DNA of 37,053 nt from Leptolyngbyaceae cyanobacterium HOT.MB2.61 (GTDB lineage: Bacteria > Cyanobacteriota > Cyanobacteriia > Leptolyngbyales > Leptolyngbyaceae). The position numbers were made by a program, and so were the translations under genes. Within the stretch, counting starts at the first letter, position 1. The number at the start of each line of letters is the position of its first letter. A model generated the notes under the pieces. That model did not search any database, was not told the origin of the DNA, and worked only from the letters and a program-made list of their open reading frames with translations. This document shows, in pieces, positions 18,027 through 27,045 of the stretch. The stretch is from NCBI GenBank assembly GCA_023511615.1, contig JAIMBL010000020.1, forward strand, positions 1-37,053, read 5' to 3'.

Positions 18027-18201
18027 TGGCAGATCAATAGCCTTGTCTGAGAATCCAAATTTGTGGGCAATGGCTTTCCGAAAACGATACCCAGATATAG
18101 AGAGACCTGGAAGCAATGGGTAACCTTTGCTCTCTCTAAAATGCCCACTTTCATCCAGTTAGGAATATTGACTGATAACATTTCTGGAGGAGGGTAGGCA
18201 T

Positions 18202-18323
18202 GGCTCTCCTGAGAGTTTGGTGATAAGCGTCGCTTATTACCAAAACAAAATCAATAGTCCAGGGATTTTGTTTTAGATAAGAAAGTAGCTTACGCTACTT
18301 TTTCACCGCCAAGCCAGGAGAAC
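18202..18323 (-). repeat. palindromic repeat, family 1, copy A
   Basis: Read on the minus strand: TTCTCCTGGCTTG, a hairpin (AAGTAGCGTAAGCTACTTT), TAAAACAAAATCCCTGGACT, then ATTGATTTTGTTTTGG, a second hairpin (ATAAGCGACGCTTAT with CCAAA flanks) and CTCTCAGGAGAGCC. Short inverted ends (TCTCCTG/CAGGAGA) bound it. Copies B (22305-22430) and C (29364-29573) have the same order of blocks. No coding capacity. Confidence 0.8.
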
Positions 18324-18360
18324 TGTAGGTATGAGGGTAGTGGGTGTAAGGGTTTTGAGG

Positions 18361-18452
18361 TAAGGGACGGGCGACAGGCGACGGGGTGGACTGGAGGAAT
18401 TTTGAGTTTTGAATTCCAATATCTGAATCCCTGGCCCCTTCTGACTTCCGGC
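18361..18452 (+). repeat. intergenic repeat, family 3, copy 2
   Basis: GCGACAGGCGACGGGGTGGA, CTGGAGGAATTTTGAGTTTT, GAATTCCAATATCTGAATCC and CTGGCCCCTT follow copy 1 (9088-9183) block by block. Together with family-1 copy A it fills the gene-free stretch 18027-18479. Confidence 0.7.
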
Positions 18453-18479
18453 TTTTTCCTTTTTTCCTTCTCAACCCCC

Positions 18480-18923
18480 TCATCCCTGCTGCTGGTTGAC
18501 AAAGTCTAACAGAATCCGCTGATGGGGTGATCCCAGAGGGCGAATTTGCTGAGTTCGGCAGGAATAACGTTCGCCGCTCAAAATTTCTTCCAGGGTAACC
18601 AGAGCCATATCAGCCCCCTCAGTTAACACTAAGGCATCTAACCCCACAGTCATAGCCCCCTGGTAAACGTGTCGAATGACTTTGGTATCTTCATAGCAGC
18701 CAAAGGGAGCCAGTGCAGGTGGAGTATAACCAATCTCTTCTAAAAGCTCCCGCCGAATGGCCGCATCACTCGATTCATCGGGTTCGAGGTGTCCACCAAA
18801 CAGTGCCCAGTGGCCGGGATAGAGAATATTGGGCAGGTCATCTCGCAGTTGCATGAGAAATTTACCGTCCTGATGGAGAATGGCGATCGCAACTTCAGGG
18901 CGCTGGGGTCTCTCTGTATCCAT
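18480..18923 (-). CDS. Nudix hydrolase
   Basis: 147 residues. The Nudix box is intact at 44-66: GHLEPDE, seven residues, then RELLEEIGY (Gx5Ex7REUxEExGU), which binds the metal that hydrolyses nucleoside diphosphates linked to X. The LPNILYPGHWALFGG approach is typical of sugar- or (d)NTP-directed members, but the substrate cannot be named. Its ATG overlaps the TAA stop of the preceding lipoprotein gene by one base (TAATG), so the two are translationally coupled. Confidence 0.9.
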   Translation of the reverse strand: MDTERPQRPEVAIAILHQDGKFLMQLRDDLPNILYPGHWALFGGHLEPDESSDAAIRRELLEEIGYTPPALAPFGCYEDTKVIRHVYQGAMTVGLDALVLTEGADMALVTLEEILSGERYSCRTQQIRPLGSPHQRILLDFVNQQQG

Positions 18924-19345
18924 TAACTTTTAATAGCAGGAGTGTGCTGGATCTGTTCCTGCTGCTCAATATACGCTGTTCCCTGCTCTTTTGACTGGAT
19001 ACCTTGATATTTCAAATATTGCAGTTTTCCTCGGATAACAACCTCATCTCCCTGGGCAGGCACTTGGCCTTTCGTCAAAACCCAGATGGTGCCGGTAGTA
19101 TCTTTCAGTTCGTACACCATTCCCTCTAAAAGCGGCACCCGGCTGCCAACTTTACCTTTCAGGTGAACAATGGTCCCTGGTTTTGGCGATCGCTGAATTG
19201 ACTGGATATTATCCATTTGCACCAGCGTTTGCACAAATTCCGAGGTACGCCCTTCCAACACAGATTGGGCTGACTGACCGCAGGCAGCCAACCCTGCCAC
19301 TACAAGGGCTGAAAATAAGACACTCAACGCCTTGAGAAAATGCAT
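18923..19345 (-). CDS. OB-fold-like lipoprotein, function unknown
   Basis: 140 residues with a classic lipoprotein signal: [22 protein letters not shown], with the lipobox Cys at 22. The mature part (about 55-120) alternates strands such as [33 protein letters not shown] and [12 protein letters not shown]. This is the layout of a bacterial OB-fold of the kind found in periplasmic or outer-surface proteins; the assignment is by pattern only. It is the first gene of a pair with the Nudix gene and divergent from folD, about 66 bases from the folD start used here. Confidence 0.7.
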   Translation of the reverse strand: MHFLKALSVLFSALVVAGLAACGQSAQSVLEGRTSEFVQTLVQMDNIQSIQRSPKPGTIVHLKGKVGSRVPLLEGMVYELKDTTGTIWVLTKGQVPAQGDEVVIRGKLQYLKYQGIQSKEQGTAYIEQQEQIQHTPAIKS

Positions 19346-19411
19346 AGTTCACGCCAAATCTGCGAAACTGATGAACAGTCTAAAGCTGTAATAGCACAAC
19401 TTCCTCGACTC

Positions 19412-20281
19412 ATGACTTCAACCGCTCGATTACTTGATGGAAAAGCCCTTGCCCAAAAGATACAGGCTCAGTTAGCCGAACAGGTGCAGGCTCTCCAGGT
19501 TCAACGGGGACGTCCGCCTGGGTTAGCGGTGTTAATGGTAGGCGACAATCCCGCCAGTGCAACTTACGTACGGAATAAGGAACGAGCCTGCGCCAGTGTT
19601 GGAATTGCGTCCTTTGGCAAGCACTTTCCAGCAGATACCCCCCAGGCAGAACTGGAAGCTGTAATTCAATCGCTTAACCAGGACGATCGCGTGGATGGCA
19701 TTCTGGTACAACTTCCCCTCCCCGACCATCTGAATGCGGTTACTCTGCTCAATCAAATCTTGCCCGAAAAAGATGCGGATGGGCTGCACCCCACCAACCT
19801 GGGGCGGTTAGTGCGGGGAGAACCTGGCCTGCGGAGTTGTACCCCCGCCGGGGTGATGCGGTTATTGCAAGAATATGAGATTGATCCTAAAGGCAAACAG
19901 GCGGTCGTTATTGGGCGTAGCATCCTGGTTGGTAAACCCCAGGCGTTGTTGCTGTTAGAGGCCAACGCCACCGTGACCATCGCCCACTCCAAAACTCCAG
20001 ATTTAGGCGAGATCGCCCGTACTGCCGACATCCTGATTGTTGCAGTGGGTCGCCCGCTGCTTATCACTGCCGGGCAGGTAAAACCGGGTGCCGTCGTCGT
20101 GGATGTGGGCATGAACCGGATCCTTGACGACACTGGAAAAGGACGGTTGGTGGGAGACGTTGATTTCAAAAGTGTCCAGTCCGTCGCCTCATTTCTGACT
20201 CCGGTTCCGGGCGGTGTTGGACCGATGACAGTCACAATGCTGTTGCAGAACACCGTTCAGAGTTATCTGGAACGGAGGTAA
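19412..20281 (+). CDS. folD: bifunctional methylenetetrahydrofolate dehydrogenase/cyclohydrolase FolD
   Basis: Interconverts 5,10-methylene-THF, 5,10-methenyl-THF and 10-formyl-THF with NADP, supplying one-carbon units for purines and formylmethionine. 289 residues from ATG 19412, which matches the family; the frame is open 24 codons further but that would overlap the divergent lipoprotein gene. Motifs: [16 protein letters not shown] (substrate side, with the catalytic Lys), [23 protein letters not shown] (NADP site) and the C-terminal [15 protein letters not shown]. It is monocistronic as far as visible. Confidence 0.97.
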   Translation: MTSTARLLDGKALAQKIQAQLAEQVQALQVQRGRPPGLAVLMVGDNPASATYVRNKERACASVGIASFGKHFPADTPQAELEAVIQSLNQDDRVDGILVQLPLPDHLNAVTLLNQILPEKDADGLHPTNLGRLVRGEPGLRSCTPAGVMRLLQEYEIDPKGKQAVVIGRSILVGKPQALLLLEANATVTIAHSKTPDLGEIARTADILIVAVGRPLLITAGQVKPGAVVVDVGMNRILDDTGKGRLVGDVDFKSVQSVASFLTPVPGGVGPMTVTMLLQNTVQSYLERR

Positions 20282-20572
20282 AACCTTACAGGGGTTTCAG
20301 ACAACATACCGTATCAATCCGGATGGGCTTTGGGTGTGAGACAGTGGTGAATGAGGTTTCCGTAATTCTATTGATATACTGGATAGAGTGATCTTCAGCT
20401 TCCGTATTGACCAATGTTACGGATTATGCAACCGCTGTCTACAAAAGCAAACTAAGGAAGAACTCAACCTGGGCATTGTGCCTAAACGTCATACTTGAGA
20501 AGTTCAATTGAGACTTCCTAGCAAGGGTGCTGTATTTGCTGTTTCCAATTCAACCTTTTCCTGAGGCAAGAA

Positions 20573-21037
20573 ATGCGTGATATCGGCGATCGCAACCCCT
20601 CTCCTATGGCTTCCGATAACGCTCCTAACCGCAAGCGTTTGGGTGGTTACCTGGTAGAGGCTGGTCTATTGACCCCTGCTCAGGTGGATGTTGCCCTCAA
20701 TGACCAGAAGTTAACAGGCATGCGCTTTGGAGAAATTCTGGCCGCCCGTGGTTGGGTCAAGCAGCAAACTATTGAGTATTTAATGAAAAAGATTGTCCTG
20801 CCTGAGCAAGAAGCAGCAAGGCGAGAACAGGCTAATGCTTTACGGCGAGAGGGCGCGATCGCTCGCCCAGCCCCCGCAAACTCTACCACCAATCCTTCCC
20901 TCCATCTGAATTCAGGGATTGGCAATCCAAATTCCTCAGAACCCCCTCGCCCAAACCCAAACCGACGTGAAGTTCCCATTTCCAAACCCCTCCCCTCAGT
21001 TGGCTCCTCCGATGGTGATGTCAGTTGGGTTGGCTAA
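20573..21037 (+). CDS. small protein with GspE N-terminal-like domain
   Basis: 154 residues. Residues about 21-75 (LGGYLVEAGLLTPAQVDVAL ... RFGEILAARGWVKQQTIEY) have the helical repeat pattern of the N-terminal domain of type II secretion/type IV pilus ATPases GspE, PilB and MshE. In MshE this domain binds cyclic di-GMP. No ATPase domain follows: the rest (from about 85) is Pro/Asn/Ser-rich and looks disordered. Such stand-alone GspE-N proteins occur in cyanobacteria; their job is not known to me. The start ATG has AGGCAAG upstream. A diguanylate cyclase gene lies 2.5 kb away, which is only suggestive. Confidence 0.7.
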   Translation: MRDIGDRNPSPMASDNAPNRKRLGGYLVEAGLLTPAQVDVALNDQKLTGMRFGEILAARGWVKQQTIEYLMKKIVLPEQEAARREQANALRREGAIARPAPANSTTNPSLHLNSGIGNPNSSEPPRPNPNRREVPISKPLPSVGSSDGDVSWVG

Positions 21038-21177
21038 TGCCCCTGGCGGCTCCTCACCCCTCACCTGAAATTGCGAATTTGGCGGATCGATTGACGAAAT
21101 CAGCGATTGCAACGATTTCACAATCCAAAATCTAGAATCCAAAATGGTATAGCAACCAACGACTAACAACTGTCCTC

Positions 21178-22104
21178 TCACCCTCCAAACAGCCAGAACC
21201 AGAAGGGTAACAAAACCAGTAACCCTACAGAGCCAGTTGCCAGTGCCGTCACTGAAAGTTCCTGATCTAGCTCATAGGCTTCAGCAATCACAAGTGTGGC
21301 AAAAGCAGGAGGCATCGCCATTTGCAGCAAAATTACCCGATGGGTCATTCCCGTGATTCCGCTCCACCACAGAATCGTGCCTAACACGAGCGGAACCAGC
21401 AGCATCTTGATTCCCACACCCATCAAGGCAGGTTTAATGTGGCGAAATGAGGAGAGCTGGCTTAACCGCATCCCCACCAGCACCAGCGACAGAGAAACCA
21501 CAAACCAGGCAAGCCCACGCAGACTGTTCTCAACCAGTTCAGGTATTGGCAAATCGCGGCAGGTCAACCCTACGACAAAGCTCCAGAGAGCAGGATTTTT
21601 AAGCATGGCCTGAAGCGGTTTCCAGGGATTTTGGGTGTTGCCTTGAGCAAAACGAGAAGCCAGAGCAACCCCCAGGCCATACGCCCCTGGAGTTGAGCCC
21701 AGCAGATCATAGAACAATGCCCAGGCAAAATATTGCGGCCCAACCAGAGCGAGGGAAACGGGAAACCCGATATACCCCGTGTTGCCTACCATGGATGCCA
21801 GCAAAAAACTGCCCTGAGTCCGGTGGCTCCAGGAATGGTGCCTCTTTTTCCAGCGGCTAACCCACCAGGCCAGCCCTATCCCAGACAGCATGGCTACCCA
21901 GGCAACGGCTGGCGCAATCCAGAGGGAGAGAGACAATTGCGTATGGCGGAGAAATGCCACAATCCCGATGGGGATACCGACCCAGAAAAGAAACTTGCCA
22001 ACATAGGCTGGAATGGAAGGCGGCAGCAAGCGACCCAAAAACCATCCAAAGCCGGTCCAGCTAACAAGTGGAAGGTAAACAGCCGAGAGATTTGAAATTG
22101 CCAT
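21178..22104 (-). CDS. AEC-family permease (auxin efflux carrier type)
   Basis: About 308 residues with some ten hydrophobic segments in two similar halves, typical of the AEC/BART transporters. Features include an N-terminal YLPLVSWTGFGWFLGRLLP, VGNTGYIGFPVSLALVGP (the conserved NTGY(I/L)G motif) and a C-terminal MAMPPAFATLVIAEAY, the usual MPxA..(T/N) motif of the second half. The frame is open to 22179, but the extra 25 residues look repeat-derived (GCCAGAAG ... ACTTCTGAG), so I prefer ATG 22104. The substrate is unknown; malate and other organic anions are known for relatives. Confidence 0.85.
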   Translation of the reverse strand: MAISNLSAVYLPLVSWTGFGWFLGRLLPPSIPAYVGKFLFWVGIPIGIVAFLRHTQLSLSLWIAPAVAWVAMLSGIGLAWWVSRWKKRHHSWSHRTQGSFLLASMVGNTGYIGFPVSLALVGPQYFAWALFYDLLGSTPGAYGLGVALASRFAQGNTQNPWKPLQAMLKNPALWSFVVGLTCRDLPIPELVENSLRGLAWFVVSLSLVLVGMRLSQLSSFRHIKPALMGVGIKMLLVPLVLGTILWWSGITGMTHRVILLQMAMPPAFATLVIAEAYELDQELSVTALATGSVGLLVLLPFWFWLFGG

Positions 22105-22304
22105 GATTGCCAGGATAAAGCTGATCTGGAAATAGAACTCAGAAGTCAGAGGTATTTCCTCTTCTGGCTTCTGGCCCATTCATCTTATGGGTGCGCTATG
22201 CTTAGCTCGTAATATCTACTTTGTGGCATCTCCAAGCTATTTCAACTACGGGGTTTTCGGTTAAACTGTCTAAGTCTACAATTCGTAGGAACTCTCCTGG
22301 AAGT

Positions 22305-22430
22305 AGTTCTCCTGGCTTGCTGGTGCAAGAGTAGCGTAAGCTGCTCTTGCATCGATTAAAATAAAGTCCCTGGACTATTGATTTTGTTTTGGTGATAATC
22401 ACCGCTTATCACCAAACTCTCAGGAGAGCC
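22305..22430 (+). repeat. palindromic repeat, family 1, copy B
   Basis: AGTTCTCCTGGCTTGC, a hairpin (AAGAGTAGCGTAAGCTGCTCTT with one mismatch), AAAGTCCCTGGACTATTGAT, then GGTGATAATCACCGCTTATC with ACC as the second hairpin, and CTCTCAGGAGAGCC. It is uninterrupted and shows the target of the insertion seen in copy C. It lies in the divergent gap between the AEC and VanY genes, with a partial extra end (CTCTCCTGG) at about 22293. Confidence 0.8.
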
Positions 22431-22587
22431 CTGGAAATTTGGCGATCGCACCGCTATTCCTAAAGTGGAGCGATCTCGAAGCCTTTACAGGTTGGCAGAA
22501 AAAGTCAGGTTACTTTCGCCGACCAACCAGGAAAACTCTCATTGTGTAAAGTATTTGTTCTATTTATTCAGTGCAGGAGTTAGACGA

Positions 22588-23412
22588 TTGGATAACACGG
22601 GCACTTCGGAAAAAACTCCCAGAGTTTTATCTATTCCAGGAGATGATATTCCGATTGCATTGCGGGTAACCCCCCAGGAGAAACCTAAGTCCCAGGTCAA
22701 TGTTGTGGTTTTGGCAGGCAGTTTATCTGCCCTTGGGCTGGCGGCTCTAATTTCGGGTGTTTTGTTTTCCCTGCGTACCCAGCAAACAGAGAATGCAACC
22801 GTTGCAACGGCCAGCCCTGCTCCGATACAATCTAAACCCTCCCCCACCGCTTCCCCAACCTCCGAAGTTCTGCTGGGGCATTTTGCCTATTCAGAAGCTC
22901 CCCGCTCTGAACTAGCTCCTATCACCGATAATGGCCGTATTAAGTTACGCAAGGCGGCGGCTAAGGCTTACCGGGAAATGGCAGCGGCGGCTCTTCAAGA
23001 GGGAATTGTTCTTGTTCCGATTTCTGGATTTCGCTCAATTGATGATCAGCAAAAGCTCTATTTCGATGTGAAAGCTGAGCGGGGGCAGGTTGCAGAAGAA
23101 CGGGCGAAGGTGAGTGCGCCCCCAGGGTATAGTGAACACCATACAGGCTATGCTGTTGACATTGGAGATGGAAATACTCCGGCCACCCATTTAAGCGTTA
23201 GTTTTGAGAAAACAGCTGCTTTTCAGTGGCTTAAGGCTAATGCCGCTTATTATAGTTTTGAATTGTCTTTTCCAAAGGGAAACAAACAAGGTGTGAGCTA
23301 TGAACCCTGGCATTGGCGTTACGTAGGGGATATTCAAAGCCTGAAGACCTTTTACAAGGCACGGGGTGATCAAAAGCAGGTTGGGGATCAGCCTGTGGAA
23401 AATGAGCCTTAA
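22588..23412 (+). CDS. D-alanyl-D-alanine carboxypeptidase, VanY type (peptidase M15)
   Basis: Zn-dependent trimming of the terminal D-Ala from peptidoglycan stem peptides in the periplasm. 274 residues. An N-terminal anchor helix (about residues 38-62) is followed by a Pro/Ser linker and the M15 domain: SGFRSIDDQQKLY, SEHHTGYAVDIGDG (182-195; His184 and Asp191 as zinc ligands) and EPWHWRYVG (His242 as third ligand, Glu239 as base). I chose TTG 22588 because CAGGAG lies eight bases upstream and the following residues resemble family starts. An upstream GTG at 22465 gives a 41-residue extension without a good ribosome site. Vancomycin resistance is not implied. Confidence 0.9.
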   Translation: MDNTGTSEKTPRVLSIPGDDIPIALRVTPQEKPKSQVNVVVLAGSLSALGLAALISGVLFSLRTQQTENATVATASPAPIQSKPSPTASPTSEVLLGHFAYSEAPRSELAPITDNGRIKLRKAAAKAYREMAAAALQEGIVLVPISGFRSIDDQQKLYFDVKAERGQVAEERAKVSAPPGYSEHHTGYAVDIGDGNTPATHLSVSFEKTAAFQWLKANAAYYSFELSFPKGNKQGVSYEPWHWRYVGDIQSLKTFYKARGDQKQVGDQPVENEP

Positions 23413-23476
23413 TACCACTCCCTTGTAGGAGAATGGAGTAGCGTCTCACTCCTTACTCTTCATCCTAATCCTCCTG

Positions 23477-24175
23477 ATGTCCAGAGTTTCTCTTAACTTG
23501 ATTGCAGTCACAGTCTTTGTCTTTACGCTTACCAGTCTGCTGGGACCACTGGTAAATCTCTCTCCTGCGGTTCCTGCGATCGCCACCTTCAGCATTCTGA
23601 GTCTGGCCACACTGGATACGTTGGGCTGGCAGGGGCGTGGCATAACGTTGTTGTTAGACTGGCTGGCAAGTTTTTCTAAAGAACACCGCGATCGCATCGC
23701 ACACCACGAAGCGGGACATTTTCTCGTCGCTCATCAGCTCGGAATTCCAGTAACGGGCTATGCCTTGAACGCCTGGGAAGCCTTCCGGCAAGGGTACCCC
23801 GGTAGTGGCAGTGTCCAGTTCGACACTCAGGAACTGGAGCAAGAGTTGCGACAGACGGCCCTCTCTGCCCAGTTACTGAATCGTTACTGCACGATCTGGA
23901 TGGCAGGCATTGCCGCTGAAACTTTGATTTATCGAGAGGTGGAAGGCGGCAGCGGCGATCGCCAAAAGCTAAGAGGCATCCTCACCCAACTGGGGTTTCC
24001 AGCCGCTGAGTGCCTGCAAAAGGAGCGTTGGGCAATTTTACAAGCCAAAACGTTGATTCAGAACCATGAGAGGGAGTATAAAGCACTCGTCTCTGCCATG
24101 AAGCAAAAGGCAACGGTAGAAGAGTGTCGGCAGGCAATGGCTACAAATCCACCAGAAATAGGGGCAGAGACTTGA
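23477..24175 (+). CDS. membrane-bound M41 (FtsH-like) protease without ATPase domain
   Basis: 232 residues. Two N-terminal membrane helices (about 5-27 and 31-48) precede a soluble domain with HHEAGH: zinc-site His77, Glu78, His81. Further along, EGGSGDRQKL matches the position of the Asp ligand in the FtsH peptidase domain, and IWMAGIAAETLIY matches the helix before it. There is no Walker A/B or AAA+ domain before the protease part. It would cut proteins without ATP-driven unfolding, or work with a separate partner. ATG 23477 follows the VanY gene by 64 bases. Family placement is by motif order; the substrate is unknown. Confidence 0.75.
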   Translation: MSRVSLNLIAVTVFVFTLTSLLGPLVNLSPAVPAIATFSILSLATLDTLGWQGRGITLLLDWLASFSKEHRDRIAHHEAGHFLVAHQLGIPVTGYALNAWEAFRQGYPGSGSVQFDTQELEQELRQTALSAQLLNRYCTIWMAGIAAETLIYREVEGGSGDRQKLRGILTQLGFPAAECLQKERWAILQAKTLIQNHEREYKALVSAMKQKATVEECRQAMATNPPEIGAET

Positions 24176-24389
24176 AGGATAGAGAATTTCAGAGATCACT
24201 ATAAACTTTACAAATCGATACATTCGAAAAACTCTATCATTGTCTTAGAAAAATAACCGCAGTTCCTCATATATCCTCATATATAAAAGTTGCGGCCATT
24301 CTTGCGGGTAAAAATGGCGAAAAAACAATTGTCGAGTCATTCACGATTTGTCACAAAGTAGTGAAAGACGCATCTAAACTAGAAACCGC

Positions 24390-25175
24390 ATGTTTGGTGG
24401 CTTCACTACAACTCCTCCTGGCACTGATTTGGGTGAGCGAATGCTCAATGCAGTCGCCAGCCAATCAATCCGTCACTTATTCACCCAGAGTGAGTCAGTA
24501 GAGGTGGTTGTTCGTTGCCATCCTGCCAGTAAACTGCTGCAAGGAAGCATCGACAGCTTCAAGATGAGCGGACGAAATTTGGTTATTCGCAGGGATTTTC
24601 ATGTTGAAGAAATGTCTTTTGAGACGGATGCTGTCTCAATTGATTTCAGTTCAGTTCTACAGGGCAAAATTCGCCTGAAGCAATCCACACAAGCGGTGGC
24701 CCAAGTGGTTTTGTCAGAAGTGGGGATCAACCAGGCGTTTCAAGCGGAACTGGTTAAAAAGCGTTTGCAAAATATTGATACTCTCGAACTCACCAACCTG
24801 TCTGGTGGGGAACCTGTCTCCTTTTCGGATGTGAACGTTCAACTACTGCCAGAGAACCGTATCAAAATTTTTGCCAAAACTGAATTGCCTAACGGGATTG
24901 TCCCTATCAGCTTGGTGGCAACCCTGGCAACGGAGCGCCGTCGCCGCATCTTATTTCAAGATCCCGAGTTTGTATCAGATGTGGTGCCCGAATCCCTCCA
25001 CGGGATTTCCCAGATTCTCACAATGGCTTTTGCCAATATCCTTAACACCATGGTTGATCTGGATCGCTTCGACCTGGATGGGGTCACGATGCGAATTAAC
25101 CGTCTAGAAACTCAGGGCAAACGACTTATTTTTAGCGGCTATGCTCAGGTTGATCACTTTCCAGGAAGTGGCTAA
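24390..25175 (+). CDS. DUF2993 (LmeA-like) lipid-binding domain protein
   Basis: 261 residues. The sequence pattern fits DUF2993/LmeA, a phospholipid-binding tubular-lipid-protein-like fold common in cyanobacteria and actinobacteria: a short start with GERMLNAVASQSIRHLF, then repeated amphipathic strands (VEVVVRCHPASKLLQGSIDS, GRNLVIRRDFHVEEM) and a C-terminal domain ending LIFSGYAQVDHFP. I see no signal peptide or membrane helix. In mycobacteria the relative LmeA helps lipoglycan maturation; the role here is unknown. The 215-base spacer before it holds a direct repeat CCTCATATA (about 24265-24284). Confidence 0.7.
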   Translation: MFGGFTTTPPGTDLGERMLNAVASQSIRHLFTQSESVEVVVRCHPASKLLQGSIDSFKMSGRNLVIRRDFHVEEMSFETDAVSIDFSSVLQGKIRLKQSTQAVAQVVLSEVGINQAFQAELVKKRLQNIDTLELTNLSGGEPVSFSDVNVQLLPENRIKIFAKTELPNGIVPISLVATLATERRRRILFQDPEFVSDVVPESLHGISQILTMAFANILNTMVDLDRFDLDGVTMRINRLETQGKRLIFSGYAQVDHFPGSG

Positions 25176-25187
25176 TGGTCTGCTCTA

Positions 25188-25643
25188 TCAATAGGCCATT
25201 TCCGCTAGCCAGGAAATCACTACTCCAAGGATCGACCCGACGATGACTTGAAAAGGGGTGTGCCCCAGAAGCTCCTTGAGACGGTCTTCGTTGAAATGAT
25301 GGTCTTCATTGAAAAATTCGTCGATGATTTGATTCAGGATGCGGGCCTGCTTACCTGCTGCCTGACGAACTCCAGCAGCATCATACATGACGATGATGGC
25401 AAAGACGAGGGCGATCGCAAAATCAGGGCTTGCCCACCCCACGGTTTGCCCTACCCCAGTTGCCAGCGCTGCTACCAGGGCGGAGTGGGCACTCGGCATA
25501 CCACCTGTCTCTACCAGCACCCGCACATTCACTTTTCCATTTTTGCTAAAGTCCAGCACAAGCTTTAACACCTGCGCCGTCACGCACGCCACAAGCGCAA
25601 CCAGCAGCACCTGGTTGTTGAGGATAGTTCCAAAGTCCTGCAT
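25188..25643 (-). CDS. DUF212 divergent PAP2-like membrane protein
   Basis: 151 residues of the DUF212 family, annotated as acid phosphatase/vanadium haloperoxidase related. The signature ETGGMPSAHSALVAALATGVG (about 46-66) is present, along with LVFAIIVMYDAAGVRQAAGKQ, the HTPFQV loop and a C-terminal helix. Three to four membrane helices are expected. The classical PAP2 active-site set is only partly kept, so enzymatic activity is uncertain. Widely conserved in cyanobacteria and plastids. It lies downstream of crtE on the same strand, with a 250-base repeat-rich spacer between. Confidence 0.88.
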   Translation of the reverse strand: MQDFGTILNNQVLLVALVACVTAQVLKLVLDFSKNGKVNVRVLVETGGMPSAHSALVAALATGVGQTVGWASPDFAIALVFAIIVMYDAAGVRQAAGKQARILNQIIDEFFNEDHHFNEDRLKELLGHTPFQVIVGSILGVVISWLAEMAY

Positions 25644-25895
25644 GTTGATCGTTTTAGTGGAGGGTTAGGAGTAGGGAGAGGAGAAAGAAGAAGAAAGAAC
25701 AGAGAAACCAGGAGTCAGGAGAGGTTAGGGGCTGGGCAGCAGGAAGCAGGTGGCAGGAGGGTAAAAAGGGAAAGGGAGAAATCAGGAGCAGAAGTCATCG
25801 CTAATAGCCAACAGTTAGAAGTCACTCAAAACTCAGAATTAAAACCTGATCCATCTAACTGGTAACTCACAACTCACAACCAACAACCAACAACT
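25644..25895. repeat. low-complexity spacer of short degenerate repeats
   Basis: Purine-rich GGAGTAGGGAGAGGAG and AAGAAGAAAGAAC runs are followed by CCAGGAGTCAGGAG, GGGGCTGGGCAGCAGG and a terminal CAACCAACAACCAACAAC. These are the same blocks found in frame in shc. No gene. Confidence 0.6.
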
Positions 25896-26822
25896 TCAAT
25901 GGGTTCTGGCGGTTATGAAATCGGCGATCGCCATTAACGGTCGGGCAGAGTCCCCAAAGTCAGCCAATTCTGCCTTAGCGTCTTGAATCAGGGCATGGGC
26001 CTGACGTCTTGACTCTTCCAACCCCCAGATACTGGGATAGGTTGCCTTCTGGGCTCGCAAATCTTTTCCGGCAGTTTTGCCCAGTTCCTCCTGGGTTGAT
26101 GTGATATCGAGAATATCGTCCACGATTTGAAAGGCCAAACCAATATTTTTAGAATAGTGAGACAACCGCCGCACATCTGATTCAGCCGCACCCGCCAAAA
26201 TTGCCCCAGAAATGACCGAAGCTTCTAGAAGGGCTGCCGTTTTGTGGTTGTGAATGAAAGTCAGCGTCTCCAGGGAAATGTCCGATTTACCCTCTGACTC
26301 CAGGTCAACAACCTGTCCACCGACCAAGCCAGCCGCACCAACAGCCCGCCCCAGAATAGCAACAATTCTTAGCAGGCGATCAGCAGGAACATTCTGGGTT
26401 TCTACAGCGACATGCTCAAATGCATAGGCCAGTAGCCCGTCTCCTGCCAAAATTGCAATGTCTTCTCCAAAAACTTTGTGATTGGTTAGTTTGCCCCGCC
26501 GATAGTCGTCATTATCCATCGCGGGCAAGTCATCGTGGATCAGCGACATTGTGTGGATCATCTCCAGGGCACAGGCCGTAGGCATGGCCATCTCAACAGT
26601 GCCGCCAGCCAACTCACAGGTTGCCAGACAAAGAATTGGGCGCAGACGCTTCCCTCCTGCCATCAGTGAGTAACGCATCGCCTCATAAATGGTTTCAGGA
26701 TAAATAACCTGGAGGGAACGGTCTAGAGCGGCTTCTACTAAAGCCTGACGCTCGGACAAATAAGCCAGTAAATCAAAACGGGATTCCCCTTGGGACGCTT
26801 TTAACTCGTCCGTCAATACCAT
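25896..26822 (-). CDS. crtE: geranylgeranyl diphosphate synthase
   Basis: Type I trans-prenyltransferase that builds GGPP (C20) for carotenoids, the chlorophyll phytyl tail and quinones. 308 residues. First Asp-rich motif DDLPAMD at 97-103 with KRLRP upstream; second motif FQIVDDILD at about 232-239. [17 protein letters not shown] is typical of GGPP synthases. ATG 26822 is preceded by GGGAGGGATAGAGGA and is preferred over a GTG 11 codons upstream. Chain length (C15 or C20) is inferred from overall similarity to cyanobacterial CrtE. Confidence 0.93.
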   Translation of the reverse strand: MVLTDELKASQGESRFDLLAYLSERQALVEAALDRSLQVIYPETIYEAMRYSLMAGGKRLRPILCLATCELAGGTVEMAMPTACALEMIHTMSLIHDDLPAMDNDDYRRGKLTNHKVFGEDIAILAGDGLLAYAFEHVAVETQNVPADRLLRIVAILGRAVGAAGLVGGQVVDLESEGKSDISLETLTFIHNHKTAALLEASVISGAILAGAAESDVRRLSHYSKNIGLAFQIVDDILDITSTQEELGKTAGKDLRAQKATYPSIWGLEESRRQAHALIQDAKAELADFGDSARPLMAIADFITARTH

Positions 26823-27045
26823 TCCTCTATCCCTCCCAGTCATGACTAGTGACACTCAACCAGACTAAAACACCTTAAAATAGGACGCTTGCGCCAGAAA
26901 ATCGATCCTGATGAAAATCGATTTCTGTTCAGATTGCCAGTGAGCAGGTTGCTGCTCCTCATCATTCTACGGAGCTTCATGCACCCGTGGGACATTCATT
27001 AAGAATCATGGAAGAGGAAGAATCATGGAAGAGGAAAAGTTGCCG

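Noticed and set aside
18290-18502. Small minus-strand frames before the Nudix gene
   Set aside because: They are encoded by repeat families 1 and 3 and spacer DNA.
22202-22402. Small minus-strand frame over repeat copy B
   Set aside because: It is a read-through of the palindromic repeat; no ribosome site.
22588-23412. Vancomycin resistance gene vanY
   Set aside because: M15 carboxypeptidases are normal cell-wall enzymes in cyanobacteria; no vanHAX or VanRS is present.
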